This document shows positions 36,204-44,378 of a DNA stretch of 64,000 bases, one piece after another. The DNA is from Pseudorhodobacter antarcticus. Its GTDB lineage: Bacteria > Pseudomonadota > Alphaproteobacteria > Rhodobacterales > Rhodobacteraceae. The notes under the pieces are model-generated. The model was given only the letters and a program-made list of their open reading frames with translations, was not told the DNA's origin and searched no databases. The position numbers and the translations under genes were made by a program. The stretch is from the NCBI GenBank assembly GCA_945862465.1, contig CAMAYO010000006.1, forward strand, positions 1-64,000, in the 5' to 3' direction. Numbering within the stretch: the first letter of the stretch is position 1; each line of letters opens with the position of its first letter.

Positions 36204-36252
36204 CTTCCCCCCCGATGTGCCGCAAAAGACTGCACAAGCTTATCGATTCATA

Positions 36253-36264
36253 CTAGCATGTTAG
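36253..36264. promoter_or_regulatory. GntR-type operator, site 3
   Basis: CTAGCATGTTAG differs at one position from CTAACATGTTAG. It lies between the BtpA-like operon (minus) and the aldo/keto reductase gene (plus), 24 bp from the latter's start. One in-frame ATG for the reductase falls inside the palindrome, which is one reason to reject that ATG as the start. Confidence 0.65.
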
Positions 36265-36287
36265 CCACGCAGCAAAGGGAGTTGCAA

Positions 36288-37316
36288 TTGAAGACACGGG
36301 TCTGGGATCGATTGGGCAAAGGCGCCTTGCAGTTTACCGAACTGGGCTTTGGCACGGCCCCCGTGGGCGGGCTTTATCGGCCCGTCTCGGGCGATGAGGC
36401 CCATGCCACCATGACCCGCGCTTGGGACGCAGGGGTGCGCTATTTTGACACAGCGCCGCTCTATGGGCTCGGCCAGTCGGAAACCCGCCTGAACCGCGCC
36501 TTGGCGGGGCGGTCGGGGTTTATCGTGTCATCCAAGGTCGGGCGGTTGCTGCGGCCCACGCGCAAGGGCGAAGAGCGTGACGGGATAGGCAAATGGTTTG
36601 ATGTGCCCAACCGAAAAGAGATTTTCGACTATTCCTATGATGGCGTGATGCGCTCGGTTGAATTTAGTCTTGAGCGCACAGGCCTTGACCGGATCGACCT
36701 AATCTATGCCCATGATCTGGACATTTTCACCCACGGCTCGGCCGAGGCGATGCAGGCCCGCTTGGACGAGTTTATGGCCAGCGGCTACAAGGCCCTGGTG
36801 GCGCTGCGCGACCAAGGCGTGATCCGCGGCTTTGGCGCAGGGATCAACGAATGGCAGCCCGCACAGTGGCTGGTCGAGCGGGGGGATTTTGACATCTTCC
36901 TGCTCGCAGGGCGCTATACCTTGCTGGAACAAGAGGCCTTGGACAGTTTCCTGCCGCTTTGCTTGGCGCGCGGCGTGGGGATCGTGATCGGTGGGCCATA
37001 CAATTCAGGTGTGCTGGCGACCGGCGCACGACCCGGGGCGTTTTACAACTATAACCCGGCCCCCGATTGGGTTTTGGCCAAGGTGGCCAAGATAGAAGCG
37101 GTCTGCGCCGCGCATAAGGTGCGGCTGGTGGACGCGGCCTTCCAGTTCCCCCTGCTGCATCCGGCGGTCGTGTCGATCATCCCTGGCGGGCAAGGCGTGG
37201 CCGAGGTGGATGCCAATGTTCGTGCAGCCAGCGCGGTTATTCCCGCAGCGCTTTGGGCCGATCTAAAAGCCCAAGGCCTGATGCGCCAAGATGCACCGAC
37301 AGGAGCCTTGGCATGA
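36288..37316 (+). CDS. Aldo/keto reductase, sugar 1-dehydrogenase type
   Basis: A 342-residue NAD(P)-dependent enzyme of the D-threo-aldose/L-fucose dehydrogenase and pyridoxal dehydrogenase branch. The catalytic set is visible: Asp-Thr-Ala and Tyr in VRYFDTAPLYGLGQSETRLNRAL near residue 50, Lys in FIVSSKVGRLLRP near 82, and His in LIYAHDLD near 140. I place the start at TTG 36288 because AAAGGGAG lies 7 bp before it and the protein then begins LKTRVWDRLG; the ATG at 36258 lies in the operator. It probably oxidises an aldose to its lactone, the substrate of the next gene, which it overlaps by 4 bp. Confidence 0.87.
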   Translation: MKTRVWDRLGKGALQFTELGFGTAPVGGLYRPVSGDEAHATMTRAWDAGVRYFDTAPLYGLGQSETRLNRALAGRSGFIVSSKVGRLLRPTRKGEERDGIGKWFDVPNRKEIFDYSYDGVMRSVEFSLERTGLDRIDLIYAHDLDIFTHGSAEAMQARLDEFMASGYKALVALRDQGVIRGFGAGINEWQPAQWLVERGDFDIFLLAGRYTLLEQEALDSFLPLCLARGVGIVIGGPYNSGVLATGARPGAFYNYNPAPDWVLAKVAKIEAVCAAHKVRLVDAAFQFPLLHPAVVSIIPGGQGVAEVDANVRAASAVIPAALWADLKAQGLMRQDAPTGALA

Positions 37317-38146
37317 AAATCGACAGCCACCAACATTTCTGGAACCCCGCGCGTGGTGATTATGACTGGATGCCCAAGGGCGACCCCGTGCTGGATTTGG
37401 TCTATCGCCCGTCAGACCTGACAGCCACCTTAGCCCGCCATCAGATCGACGGCACAGTTTTGGTGCAAGCCGCCGCCACCGTGGCCGAAACGGAATACAT
37501 GTTGGGTCTGGCCGATGCATCAGACTTTATCAAAGGCGTGGTGGGTTGGGTGGATTTCGAACACCCCGCAGATGCAAAGGTGCTGGAACGGCTGAAAGCC
37601 CATCCCAAGTTCAAGGGCGTGCGCCCGATGATCCAAGACATCCCAGACGACAACTGGATGCTGCGCGACGATGTGCAATGGGCCTACGCTGCGCTGAGCG
37701 ATCTGGACCTGACCTTTGACGCCTTGGGCTTTCCGCGCCATTTGGCCAACTTCCTGACGATCCTAAATCGCTATCCCAAGCTGCGGGTGGTGATTGACCA
37801 CTGCATGAAGCCGCAAATCCGGGATCATAACGCCGCCAACTTCGCCTTTTGGGCCGAAGGCATGGCGCGCTTGGCCGGAGAGACGGGAGCTTTCGTCAAA
37901 TTCTCGGCCCTGATCACCGAGGCCAATCCCGACTGGTCGGTAGACGCGCTGCGGCCCTATGTTGACCATATCCTAAGGGTCTTTGGGCCAGAGCGGATCA
38001 TGTGGGGGTCTGATTGGCCGGTGTGTCGATTGCGGGCGGAATATGATGGCTGGATTTCAGCGGCGAAAAGCCTAACCGCGCATCTGCCCCCAGATGCGCA
38101 AGCGCATGTTTATGGCAGGACAGCCGAGCAGTTCTATAGGCTGTGA
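37313..38146 (+). CDS. Amidohydrolase, probable sugar lactonase (COG3618)
   Basis: A 277-residue TIM-barrel metal hydrolase. Ligand motifs are IDSHQHFWNPARGDYDWM at the N-terminus, VIDHCMKP near residue 160 and MWGSDWPVCRL near 230. COG3618 members include L-fucono-1,5-lactonase and L-rhamnonolactonase. It overlaps the aldo/keto reductase by 4 bp (ATGA), the arrangement expected for dehydrogenase plus lactonase of an oxidative sugar route. A repeat pair follows the stop. Confidence 0.88.
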   Translation: MKIDSHQHFWNPARGDYDWMPKGDPVLDLVYRPSDLTATLARHQIDGTVLVQAAATVAETEYMLGLADASDFIKGVVGWVDFEHPADAKVLERLKAHPKFKGVRPMIQDIPDDNWMLRDDVQWAYAALSDLDLTFDALGFPRHLANFLTILNRYPKLRVVIDHCMKPQIRDHNAANFAFWAEGMARLAGETGAFVKFSALITEANPDWSVDALRPYVDHILRVFGPERIMWGSDWPVCRLRAEYDGWISAAKSLTAHLPPDAQAHVYGRTAEQFYRL

Positions 38147-38151
38147 AGAAA

Positions 38152-38198
38152 CGATTTTTCGCAGAAAAATCGACTTTATGATTTTTCTGCGAAAAATC
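38152..38198. repeat. Paired inverted repeat element, family 1 (copy 3)
   Basis: Two hairpins, 38153-38171 (GATTTTTCGCAGAAAAATC) and 38180-38198 (GATTTTTCTGCGAAAAATC), are exact reverse complements separated by 8 bp. The element fills the space between the convergent amidohydrolase and TIM-barrel isomerase genes, so a role at transcript ends in both directions is possible. Confidence 0.8.
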
Positions 38199-38227
38199 AA
38201 TTCTTGCACCAAAAACAAGCGCAGCAC

Positions 38228-39193
38228 TTAGCTATAAAGCTGTGCCGCCACCGCCTGCATGGCCGCTGCGGCATCTTGCACGGCCGTGGCACTTGCCAGC
38301 GCCACATCCGACGAAAGCCGCTTGGCCGTGGCCCGCAAACGATCAGTCATCATCACATTCGCCGCGGCCTCTGCCACGGGGTTCAGGCCGGAATGATCGG
38401 GGAAGGTGTCAAAATAAATCACCCCGTCATAGGCTTGGCGGTCCAGCTCCACGAACAATTCCAATGTCTGCATCGGATGGACAGACCCCACCATCAATCC
38501 ATCATCGCGCTTGCCGTAGCCATCGTTCAAATGCACGCCCAAGATGCGCGAATAGCGCCCCGCCAATTGCGCCGATTGCGCAGGGATTTCGCCCGCAAAC
38601 AGCACATGGCAGAAATCCAGCGTGATGCCGGTATTGGTCCGGCCCAATTCCTTGATCGCCAGAAGGTTGGTCGCAATATCGGGCATCAGAGAAAAAGCGC
38701 GGGGTTCGTTCGGTTTGTATTCCAGCGACACATCAACCGCAGGATTATGATCGCAAACCTGTGCCAAACATTCCAAACTGTCGTCCCACATCCGCGCGTA
38801 ATTGCCCTGAAAAGCGTAATCCACGCCGTCTTGACCCATCCATAGGGTCATCACCTTGCCACCCATTTCTGCCATCGCATCCAAGCCGCGCTTGGTGATA
38901 TCCACCGCCGCTTGGCGCACTTTGGCATCCGGGTTGCTGAAAGCCCCCAGACGAAAGCCGGGGTCGGTGTAATAGCGCATCGCCACACCATTCAGCGCAA
39001 TGCCGTGGTCAGCCATGATGCGCGAGAGCGTGGCGGGGGGGATGCCCTCAAAATGGTCGGGAAAGTTCAGATCGGCGGCGTCGATCCCCGGCACCTCGGC
39101 AATGCGGGCCAAAAGGTCGGGCACGGTGGGGTTCTTTAGACCCAACTTGAAAGCGTTCAAGCGGGCGGCATATCGGGGGCGGTTGGGAATCAT
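38228..39193 (-). CDS. Sugar phosphate isomerase/epimerase (xylose-isomerase-like TIM barrel)
   Basis: A 321-residue TIM-barrel protein. Likely metal ligands are Glu in DVSLEYKPNEPR near residue 155, Asp and His in GITLDFCHVLFAGE near 190 and His/Asp in LGVHLNDGYGKRDD near 220. It resembles L-rhamnose isomerase-like and AP-endonuclease-family-2 sugar isomerases, not IolE. It lies 6 bp after the GntR gene in the same direction, so the regulator and isomerase share a transcript. The substrate is unknown. Confidence 0.85.
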   Translation of the reverse strand: MIPNRPRYAARLNAFKLGLKNPTVPDLLARIAEVPGIDAADLNFPDHFEGIPPATLSRIMADHGIALNGVAMRYYTDPGFRLGAFSNPDAKVRQAAVDITKRGLDAMAEMGGKVMTLWMGQDGVDYAFQGNYARMWDDSLECLAQVCDHNPAVDVSLEYKPNEPRAFSLMPDIATNLLAIKELGRTNTGITLDFCHVLFAGEIPAQSAQLAGRYSRILGVHLNDGYGKRDDGLMVGSVHPMQTLELFVELDRQAYDGVIYFDTFPDHSGLNPVAEAAANVMMTDRLRATAKRLSSDVALASATAVQDAAAAMQAVAAQLYS

Positions 39194-39199
39194 GATATC

Positions 39200-39949
39200 C
39201 TAGTCAGGTTCGAACAAATCGGGACGCGCCAGCGCCAAGGGTTCCAGAAAGCCTATAAGTTGCCCCAAATGCAAGCGTGTAGCCGCACGAGCTGCCACGG
39301 GATCACGCGCCTCAATGGCCGCCAAGATCGCTTGGTGCTCGGCATAGGTCGATTGCACACGGCCGGGCGCCGGCAAGATCAACTGCCGCGCGCGGTTGAC
39401 ATGGACCCAAGAAGTTTCAGCCAAGGCCGCCACACGGCGGTAGCCCGTGAAAGACAGGATCAGTTCGTGCATGGCGGCGTCGGTTTGATAGAAGCCGTCA
39501 AAATCATCATCGTCCAGCAGCGCCTGTTGGAGGCGCAGGTTGTGGCGCAACTGGGTCAATTCATCTTCGGTGATGGTCTGGGCCACATTTTCCACTGCAG
39601 CCAGTTCCAACGCCTCACGCAGGAACGCACCTTCGCGAATTTCGGCCAACGAAAAGCGCGCCACATAGGTGCCCGTTTGCGGCACGATACGGACCAGATG
39701 TTCCACTGCCAAGCGCGTCACGGCCTCTGACACCGGCGAGCGCGACACCCCCAATTGTGCGCAAATCTCGGGCTTGCGCAGGCTGTCGCCGGGGCGGAAG
39801 GACATTGACAAGATCGCCTCGCGCAGGCTGGCGTAGACGCGCTGCGCCAAGGATCCGGCAAAGGCGTCCAATGGCCGCAAAGGTCTGCGCGGGGGCAACT
39901 GCACCTCTAGCGCGGGTACTTCTGGGGCTTGGCGGGGGGCGTCTTGCAT
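39200..39949 (-). CDS. GntR-family regulator, FadR/FCD subfamily
   Basis: A 249-residue regulator. The winged helix spans about residues 33-100 (LAQRVYASLREAILSMSFRPGDSLRKPEICAQLGVSRSPVSEAVTRL, read in parts), and the FCD ligand domain about 110-240 with likely metal ligands in TDAAMHELILSFTGY and AEHQAILAAIEARD. Palindrome site 4 starts two bases before its ATG, so no normal ribosome-binding sequence is present; the message may be leaderless. Four copies of that palindrome in the 24-41 kb island make this protein its probable repressor. The ligand is likely a sugar acid or pathway intermediate, as for other FCD regulators. Confidence 0.9.
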   Translation of the reverse strand: MQDAPRQAPEVPALEVQLPPRRPLRPLDAFAGSLAQRVYASLREAILSMSFRPGDSLRKPEICAQLGVSRSPVSEAVTRLAVEHLVRIVPQTGTYVARFSLAEIREGAFLREALELAAVENVAQTITEDELTQLRHNLRLQQALLDDDDFDGFYQTDAAMHELILSFTGYRRVAALAETSWVHVNRARQLILPAPGRVQSTYAEHQAILAAIEARDPVAARAATRLHLGQLIGFLEPLALARPDLFEPD

Positions 39950-39950
39950 A

Positions 39951-39962
39951 CTAACATGTTAG
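39951..39962. promoter_or_regulatory. GntR-type operator, site 4
   Basis: CTAACATGTTAG, identical to site 1, abuts the GntR start codon (39947-39949) and is 77 bp upstream of the divergent UxaA-type gene. This fits autoregulation and control of the dehydratase. Confidence 0.75.
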
Positions 39963-40038
39963 CTTGGGCCTAGCGCCTGTCAACCATCCCGCCCTGCCCT
40001 GCGCTGTGCTGTGGCGTCGAAGAGAAGGTCTTTAGCCC

Positions 40039-41568
40039 ATGAATAGTCCCAACACCCATTCTGTGATCCGCCTGCATCCAAGCGACAATGTGATCATCGC
40101 GCTTAAGGATCTTAGCGCAGGCGCAATCGTACCAGAGCTTTCCGCCCCCTTGGCTCAAGCCGTGCCGCGCGGGCATAAGGTTGCCACAACCGCGATCAAA
40201 GCGGGGGCGCAGGTGATCCGCTATGGCCAGATCATCGGCGATGCCACACAAGACATCGCAGCAGGTGCCCATATTCACACCCATAATCTGGGGATGGGCG
40301 TGCATAGCACCGACTATGCCTATGCCAGCGAAAGCAACCCGCAGCCGTTGGTGACGCAAAAGCGCACGTTTATGGGCTATCCTAGGGCTGACGGCAAATA
40401 TGGCACGCGGAATTATCTGGGCATCCTGACCTCGGTCAACTGTTCCGGCTCGGTCGCGAAATTCATCGCCGAAGCGGTCGAACGCGAGGGCTGGCTGAAA
40501 GACTTCCCCAACATCGACGGCGTGGTGCCGATTGTGCACGGCACGGGCTGCGGGATGAGTGGGAAAGACGAAGGCTACGCCACCTTGTTTCGCACCCTGC
40601 AAGGCTATGCCCGCAACCCCAACTTTGGCGGCATTCTGCTGGTGGGCCTAGGGTGTGAGGTGTTGCAGGTGGGCAATCTGATCGGTCTTGACCGGCTGCG
40701 CAGCGACGGCAATTTCCGCCATATGACGATCCAAGACGTCGGCGGCACGCGCCGTTCGATTGAGCGCGGCGTGGCGGTGCTGAAGGAAATGGCCGTCATG
40801 GCCAATGAACACAAGCGCGAGCCTGCAGGGTTAGAGCACCTGATGGTCGGCATGCAATGCGGCGGGTCTGATGGCTATTCGGGCATCACCGCCAACCCCG
40901 CCTTGGGGGCGGCGTCTGATCTGTTGGTGGCCCATGGCGGTACGACGATCCTGTCAGAAACGCCCGAAATCTACGGCGCAGAGCATCTGCTAACCCGCCG
41001 CGCTGTCAGCCAAGAGGTGGGCGAAAAGATCGTCGAGCGCATCAAGTGGTGGGAAGACTACACCGCACGCTTGGGCGGCGAGATGGACAACAACCCCTCA
41101 CCCGGTAACAAAAAGGGCGGGCTGACCACGATCTTGGAAAAGTCGCTGGGCGCTGTGGCCAAAGGCGGCACGGCCCCCCTGACGCAGGTGTACAAATACG
41201 CCGAACCCGTCACCGAGCGCGGCTTTGTCTATATGGACAGCCCCGGCTACGATCCGGCATCTGTCACAGGCCAGATCGCGTCGGGGTCGAATCTGATCGT
41301 CTTCACCACGGGGCGCGGGTCGGTTTCGGGCTACAAACCCACGCCTTGCATCAAACTTGCGACCAATTCTGAAATGTACGACCGCATGGCCGAAGATATG
41401 GACATCAACTGCGGCGACATCATCACCGACGGGGTCAGCCTTGAAGACAAGGGCCGCGAGATATTCGAGATGTTCATCACGGTGGCATCGGGCGGGCAGA
41501 CCAAGTCAGAAGAACTGGGTTTTGGCGGGGCAGAGTTTGTGCCTTGGGCCATGGGCGCTGTGATGTAA
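40039..41568 (+). CDS. UxaA-family sugar-acid dehydratase (altronate dehydratase-like)
   Basis: A 509-residue full-length UxaA-type protein. The N-terminal SAF domain (about 1-100) reads NVIIALKDLSAGA and later IRYGQIIGDATQDIAAGAHIHTHNLGM. The catalytic part has GYPRADGKYGTRNYLGILTSVNCSGSV near residue 118, HGTGCGMS near 170, and GMQCGGSDGYSGITANPALGAASDLLV near 270, with cysteine and histidine iron ligands. UxaA enzymes remove water from altronate, galactarate or related aldonates. Here, after the dehydrogenase and lactonase, an L-fuconate- or galactonate-like substrate is the natural guess. It is divergent from the GntR gene. Confidence 0.9.
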   Translation: MNSPNTHSVIRLHPSDNVIIALKDLSAGAIVPELSAPLAQAVPRGHKVATTAIKAGAQVIRYGQIIGDATQDIAAGAHIHTHNLGMGVHSTDYAYASESNPQPLVTQKRTFMGYPRADGKYGTRNYLGILTSVNCSGSVAKFIAEAVEREGWLKDFPNIDGVVPIVHGTGCGMSGKDEGYATLFRTLQGYARNPNFGGILLVGLGCEVLQVGNLIGLDRLRSDGNFRHMTIQDVGGTRRSIERGVAVLKEMAVMANEHKREPAGLEHLMVGMQCGGSDGYSGITANPALGAASDLLVAHGGTTILSETPEIYGAEHLLTRRAVSQEVGEKIVERIKWWEDYTARLGGEMDNNPSPGNKKGGLTTILEKSLGAVAKGGTAPLTQVYKYAEPVTERGFVYMDSPGYDPASVTGQIASGSNLIVFTTGRGSVSGYKPTPCIKLATNSEMYDRMAEDMDINCGDIITDGVSLEDKGREIFEMFITVASGGQTKSEELGFGGAEFVPWAMGAVM

Positions 41569-41589
41569 GGGGGGGCGCTCTGCGGACCC

Positions 41590-41616
41590 GGCTGGGGGGT
41601 TTCACACCCCCCAGCC
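41590..41616. repeat. GC hairpin with Rhodobacteraceae REP-type tail
   Basis: GGCTGGGGGG and CCCCCCAGCC form a perfect 10-bp stem around a 7-base loop, followed by CCCCGTGGGATATTTGTG. It lies 21 bp after the UxaA-type stop. The tail resembles those of the hairpins at 15534 and 62452. It may act as a terminator or transcript stabiliser; no T-run follows directly. Confidence 0.6.
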
Positions 41617-41652
41617 CCCCGTGGGATATTTGTGCACGTATGAAATAGAAAA

Positions 41653-41680
41653 GCCCCCGCGATTTGGCGGGGGCCTTTTT
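41653..41680. terminator. Bidirectional intrinsic terminator
   Basis: GCCCCCGC and GCGGGGGC form an 8-bp stem around GATTTG, with CTTTTT on the right and GAAAA on the left. It lies between the convergent UxaA-type and gmaS genes and could end both transcripts. It is the border between the sugar island and the methylamine module. Confidence 0.88.
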
Positions 41681-41695
41681 GTTCGTGGGCTGAGA

Positions 41696-43015
41696 TCAGA
41701 TATCCAGCGTGTTTTCGTTTTCCCATGCCGAGAAGTGCGAGGCGTAGCTGTTCCACTCACGCGTTTTGAGCTTGATGAAGGCGGTCGAGAATTCTTCGCC
41801 CATCATCGCTTTCAGCGTCTTGTCCTTGTCGTATTCGCGCAAGGCATCCAGCAGGTTCAGCGGCAGTTTCGGGGCACCTTTCACAAGGTGGCCTTGCTGG
41901 TACATGTCGATGTCGTAACGCTTGCCCGGATCGGCATTGGTGCGCACGCCGTCAAGGCCTGCGGCGATGATCACGGCTTGCAGCAGGTATGGGTTGGCCG
42001 CGCCATCGGGCAGGCGCAGTTCAAACCGGCCCGGTCCGGGGACGCGCACCATGTGGGTGCGGTTGTTGCCTGTCCATGTCACCGTGTTGGGGGCCCAAGT
42101 GGCACCTGACGAGGTGCGCGGGGCGTTGATGCGCTTGTAGCTGTTCACGGTCGGGTTGCAGATCGCAGCCAAAGCCGAGGCGTGCTTCATGATACCGCCA
42201 AGGAACGTGCGGCCACGGTCAGACAGCGACAGTTCTTTGGACGGGTCCGAGAAGACGTTCGACTTGCCATCCAAGCTCCACACCGAGATATGGGCGTGGC
42301 AGCCCGAGCCTGTCAGCCCTTTGAACGGCTTGGGCATAAAGGTGGCGCGGTAGCCGTGCTTTTCAGCCACAGACTTCATCATGAACTTGAAGAAGCTGTG
42401 CTTGTCAGCGGTTTGCATCGCGTCGTCGTATTTCCAGTTCATCTCGAACTGGCCAATCGCGTCTTCATGGTCGTTTTGGTAGGCTTCCCAACCAAGCTCC
42501 AGCATGTAATCGCAGACTTCGGCGATCACGTCATAGCGGCGCATCACAGCTTGCTGGTCATAGCAGGGCTTTTCGGCCGTATCATAGGGGTCAGAAATCT
42601 GCGTGCCTTCGGGGTTGAGCAAGAAGAACTCAGGCTCGACCCCCGTCTTGATCCGCAGGCCTTCCTTGGCGGCTTCGCCGATCAAGCGTTCCAAGACGTT
42701 GCGCGGCGCTTGGTCGACAAGCTTGCCCTCCATCTTGGCGCGCGCTGCTACCCATGCCACATCCTTTTTCCACGGCAACTGAATGGCCGAGGACGGATCA
42801 GGTACAGCCATCAGGTCGGGATGGGCGGGGGTCAGGTCAAGCCAAGTGGCAAAGCCCGCAAAGCCTGCCCCATCGTCCACCATATCGTTGATCGCCTGTG
42901 TCGGCACCAGTTTGGCGCGCTGACCACCGAACAAGTCGGTGTAGGAGATCATGAAGTACTTAACACCGCGTTCTTTGGCCCAAGCGGCCAGATCCTTGGT
43001 CGGAGCGTGTGACAT
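41696..43015 (-). CDS. gmaS: Gamma-glutamylmethylamide synthetase GmaS (glutamine-synthetase family)
   Basis: A 439-residue GS-fold enzyme. Conserved GS features include GVEPEFFLLNPEG near residue 130, AIGQFEMNWKYDD near 190, GSGCHAHISVWSLDG near 240 and NRTHMVRVPGPGRFELRLPDGAANPYL near 340. On sequence alone it would be called type III glutamate-ammonia ligase. Its position directly after mgsABC argues for GmaS, which joins methylamine to glutamate with ATP. It is the last gene of the mgsA-mgsB-mgsC-gmaS operon and is followed by an intrinsic terminator. Confidence 0.9.
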   Translation of the reverse strand: MSHAPTKDLAAWAKERGVKYFMISYTDLFGGQRAKLVPTQAINDMVDDGAGFAGFATWLDLTPAHPDLMAVPDPSSAIQLPWKKDVAWVAARAKMEGKLVDQAPRNVLERLIGEAAKEGLRIKTGVEPEFFLLNPEGTQISDPYDTAEKPCYDQQAVMRRYDVIAEVCDYMLELGWEAYQNDHEDAIGQFEMNWKYDDAMQTADKHSFFKFMMKSVAEKHGYRATFMPKPFKGLTGSGCHAHISVWSLDGKSNVFSDPSKELSLSDRGRTFLGGIMKHASALAAICNPTVNSYKRINAPRTSSGATWAPNTVTWTGNNRTHMVRVPGPGRFELRLPDGAANPYLLQAVIIAAGLDGVRTNADPGKRYDIDMYQQGHLVKGAPKLPLNLLDALREYDKDKTLKAMMGEEFSTAFIKLKTREWNSYASHFSAWENENTLDI

Positions 43016-43042
43016 TATAGTCTCCCTGTTCGTTTTTTTTCT

Positions 43043-44371
43043 TCAAAAGCCGCCGTTACGGCCCGGTATCCAGTTTGTGCCTGCAAGGGGAACCCCGGCC
43101 ATGGCCGCGCCTTCGATCGTCAGCGCGCAAAGGTCTTCGGGTTCAAGGTTGTGCAGGTGGTTTTTGCCACAGGCGCGCGCAATCGTCTGCGCCTCTAGCG
43201 TCATGACTTTCAGATAGTTTTTCAGGCGGCGACCGCCCAGAACGGGGTCAAACCGCGCGGCCAGTTCGGGGTTTTGGGTTGTGATGCCGGCAGGGTCGCG
43301 GCCTTCGTGCCAGTCGTCGTATGCGCCGGCTGTCGTGCCGAGTTTGTTGTATTCGGCTTCAAGTGCTGGGTCGTTGTCACCCAAGGCGATCAGCGCTGCC
43401 GTGCCGATGGCCACAGCATCCGCGCCCAAAGCCATAGCCTTGGCCACATCGGCCCCCGTGCGGATACCGCCTGAGACGATCAGTTGCACTTTGCGGTGCA
43501 TCCCCAAATCTTGCAGCGCCTTAACGGCCAGTGGAATACAGGCCAAGATCGGCATACCAACGTTTTCGATGAACACGTCTTGCGTGGCCGCCGTACCGCC
43601 CTGCATCCCGTCCAGCACCACAACGTCAGCGCCAGCCTTCACAGCCAAGGCCGTGTCATAGTAGGGCCGCGCGCCACCGATTTTGATGTAGATCGGCTTT
43701 TCCCAATTGGTGATCTCGCGGATCTCCAGAATCTTGATTTCCAGATCGTCCGGACCAGTCCAATCGGGGTGGCGGCAGGCCGAGCGTTGGTCGATGCCCT
43801 TGGGCAGGTTGCGCATATTGGCCACGCGGTCAGAAATTTTCTGCCCCAGCAGCATACCACCACCACCGGGCTTAGCGCCCTGCCCCACCACAACCTCGAT
43901 CGCGTCAGCGCGGCGCAGGTCGTCGGGGTTCATGCCGTAGCGCGAGGGCAGGTATTGATAGACCAGCGACTTGGAATGGCCGCGTTCTTCTTCGGTCATC
44001 CCGCCGTCACCTGTCGTGGTAGAGGTGCCAGCCGCCGAAGCGCCGCGCCCCAAAGCCTCTTTCGCGGGGCCAGACAGCGCGCCGAATGACATCCCCGCAA
44101 TGGTGATCGGAATGTCCAGATGGATCGGGTTTTTGGCAAAGCGGGTGCCCAGCCAAACATCGGTGGCGCATTTTTCACGGTAGCCTTCCAGCGGATAGCG
44201 TGAGATTGACGCGCCCAAGAACAGCAGGTCGTCAAAATGCGGCAAGCGGCGCTTAGAGCCACCGCCACGGATGTCATAAATCCCAGTGGCGGCCGCGCGG
44301 CGGATTTCAGCGTTCACGTCGTTGGAAAAGGTCCACGACATTTTCGGCGGGGTGTGGGGAAAATCGCTCAT
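43043..44371 (-). CDS. mgsC: N-methylglutamate synthase subunit C (FMN glutamate-synthase domain)
   Basis: A 442-residue protein matching the FMN-binding and synthase domain of glutamate synthase. Visible are ITIAGMSFGALSGPAKEALGRGA near residue 100, KPGGGGMLLGQKI near 165, the FMN region KIGGARPYYDTALAVKAGADVVVLDGMQGGTAATQ near 225, and LIVSGGIRTGADVAKAMALGADAVAIGTAAL near 300. Fe-S cysteines occur in the C-terminal part. The ATG at 44369-44371 gives MSDFPHTPPKMSW; the longer frame lies inside mgsB. It uses methylamine-derived gamma-glutamylmethylamide with the two small subunits to form N-methylglutamate. Confidence 0.93.
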   Translation of the reverse strand: MSDFPHTPPKMSWTFSNDVNAEIRRAAATGIYDIRGGGSKRRLPHFDDLLFLGASISRYPLEGYREKCATDVWLGTRFAKNPIHLDIPITIAGMSFGALSGPAKEALGRGASAAGTSTTTGDGGMTEEERGHSKSLVYQYLPSRYGMNPDDLRRADAIEVVVGQGAKPGGGGMLLGQKISDRVANMRNLPKGIDQRSACRHPDWTGPDDLEIKILEIREITNWEKPIYIKIGGARPYYDTALAVKAGADVVVLDGMQGGTAATQDVFIENVGMPILACIPLAVKALQDLGMHRKVQLIVSGGIRTGADVAKAMALGADAVAIGTAALIALGDNDPALEAEYNKLGTTAGAYDDWHEGRDPAGITTQNPELAARFDPVLGGRRLKNYLKVMTLEAQTIARACGKNHLHNLEPEDLCALTIEGAAMAGVPLAGTNWIPGRNGGF

Positions 44372-44378
44372 ATCTGCC

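Noticed and set aside
38228-39193. iolE (2-keto-myo-inositol dehydratase) for the TIM-barrel isomerase
   Set aside because: It is co-transcribed with the GntR gene of another pathway, is far from the iol operon, and I cannot see IolE-specific features.
41696-43015. Ordinary glutamine synthetase
   Set aside because: The sequence alone allows it, but the operon with mgsABC and the nearby mgdABCD make GmaS much more likely.
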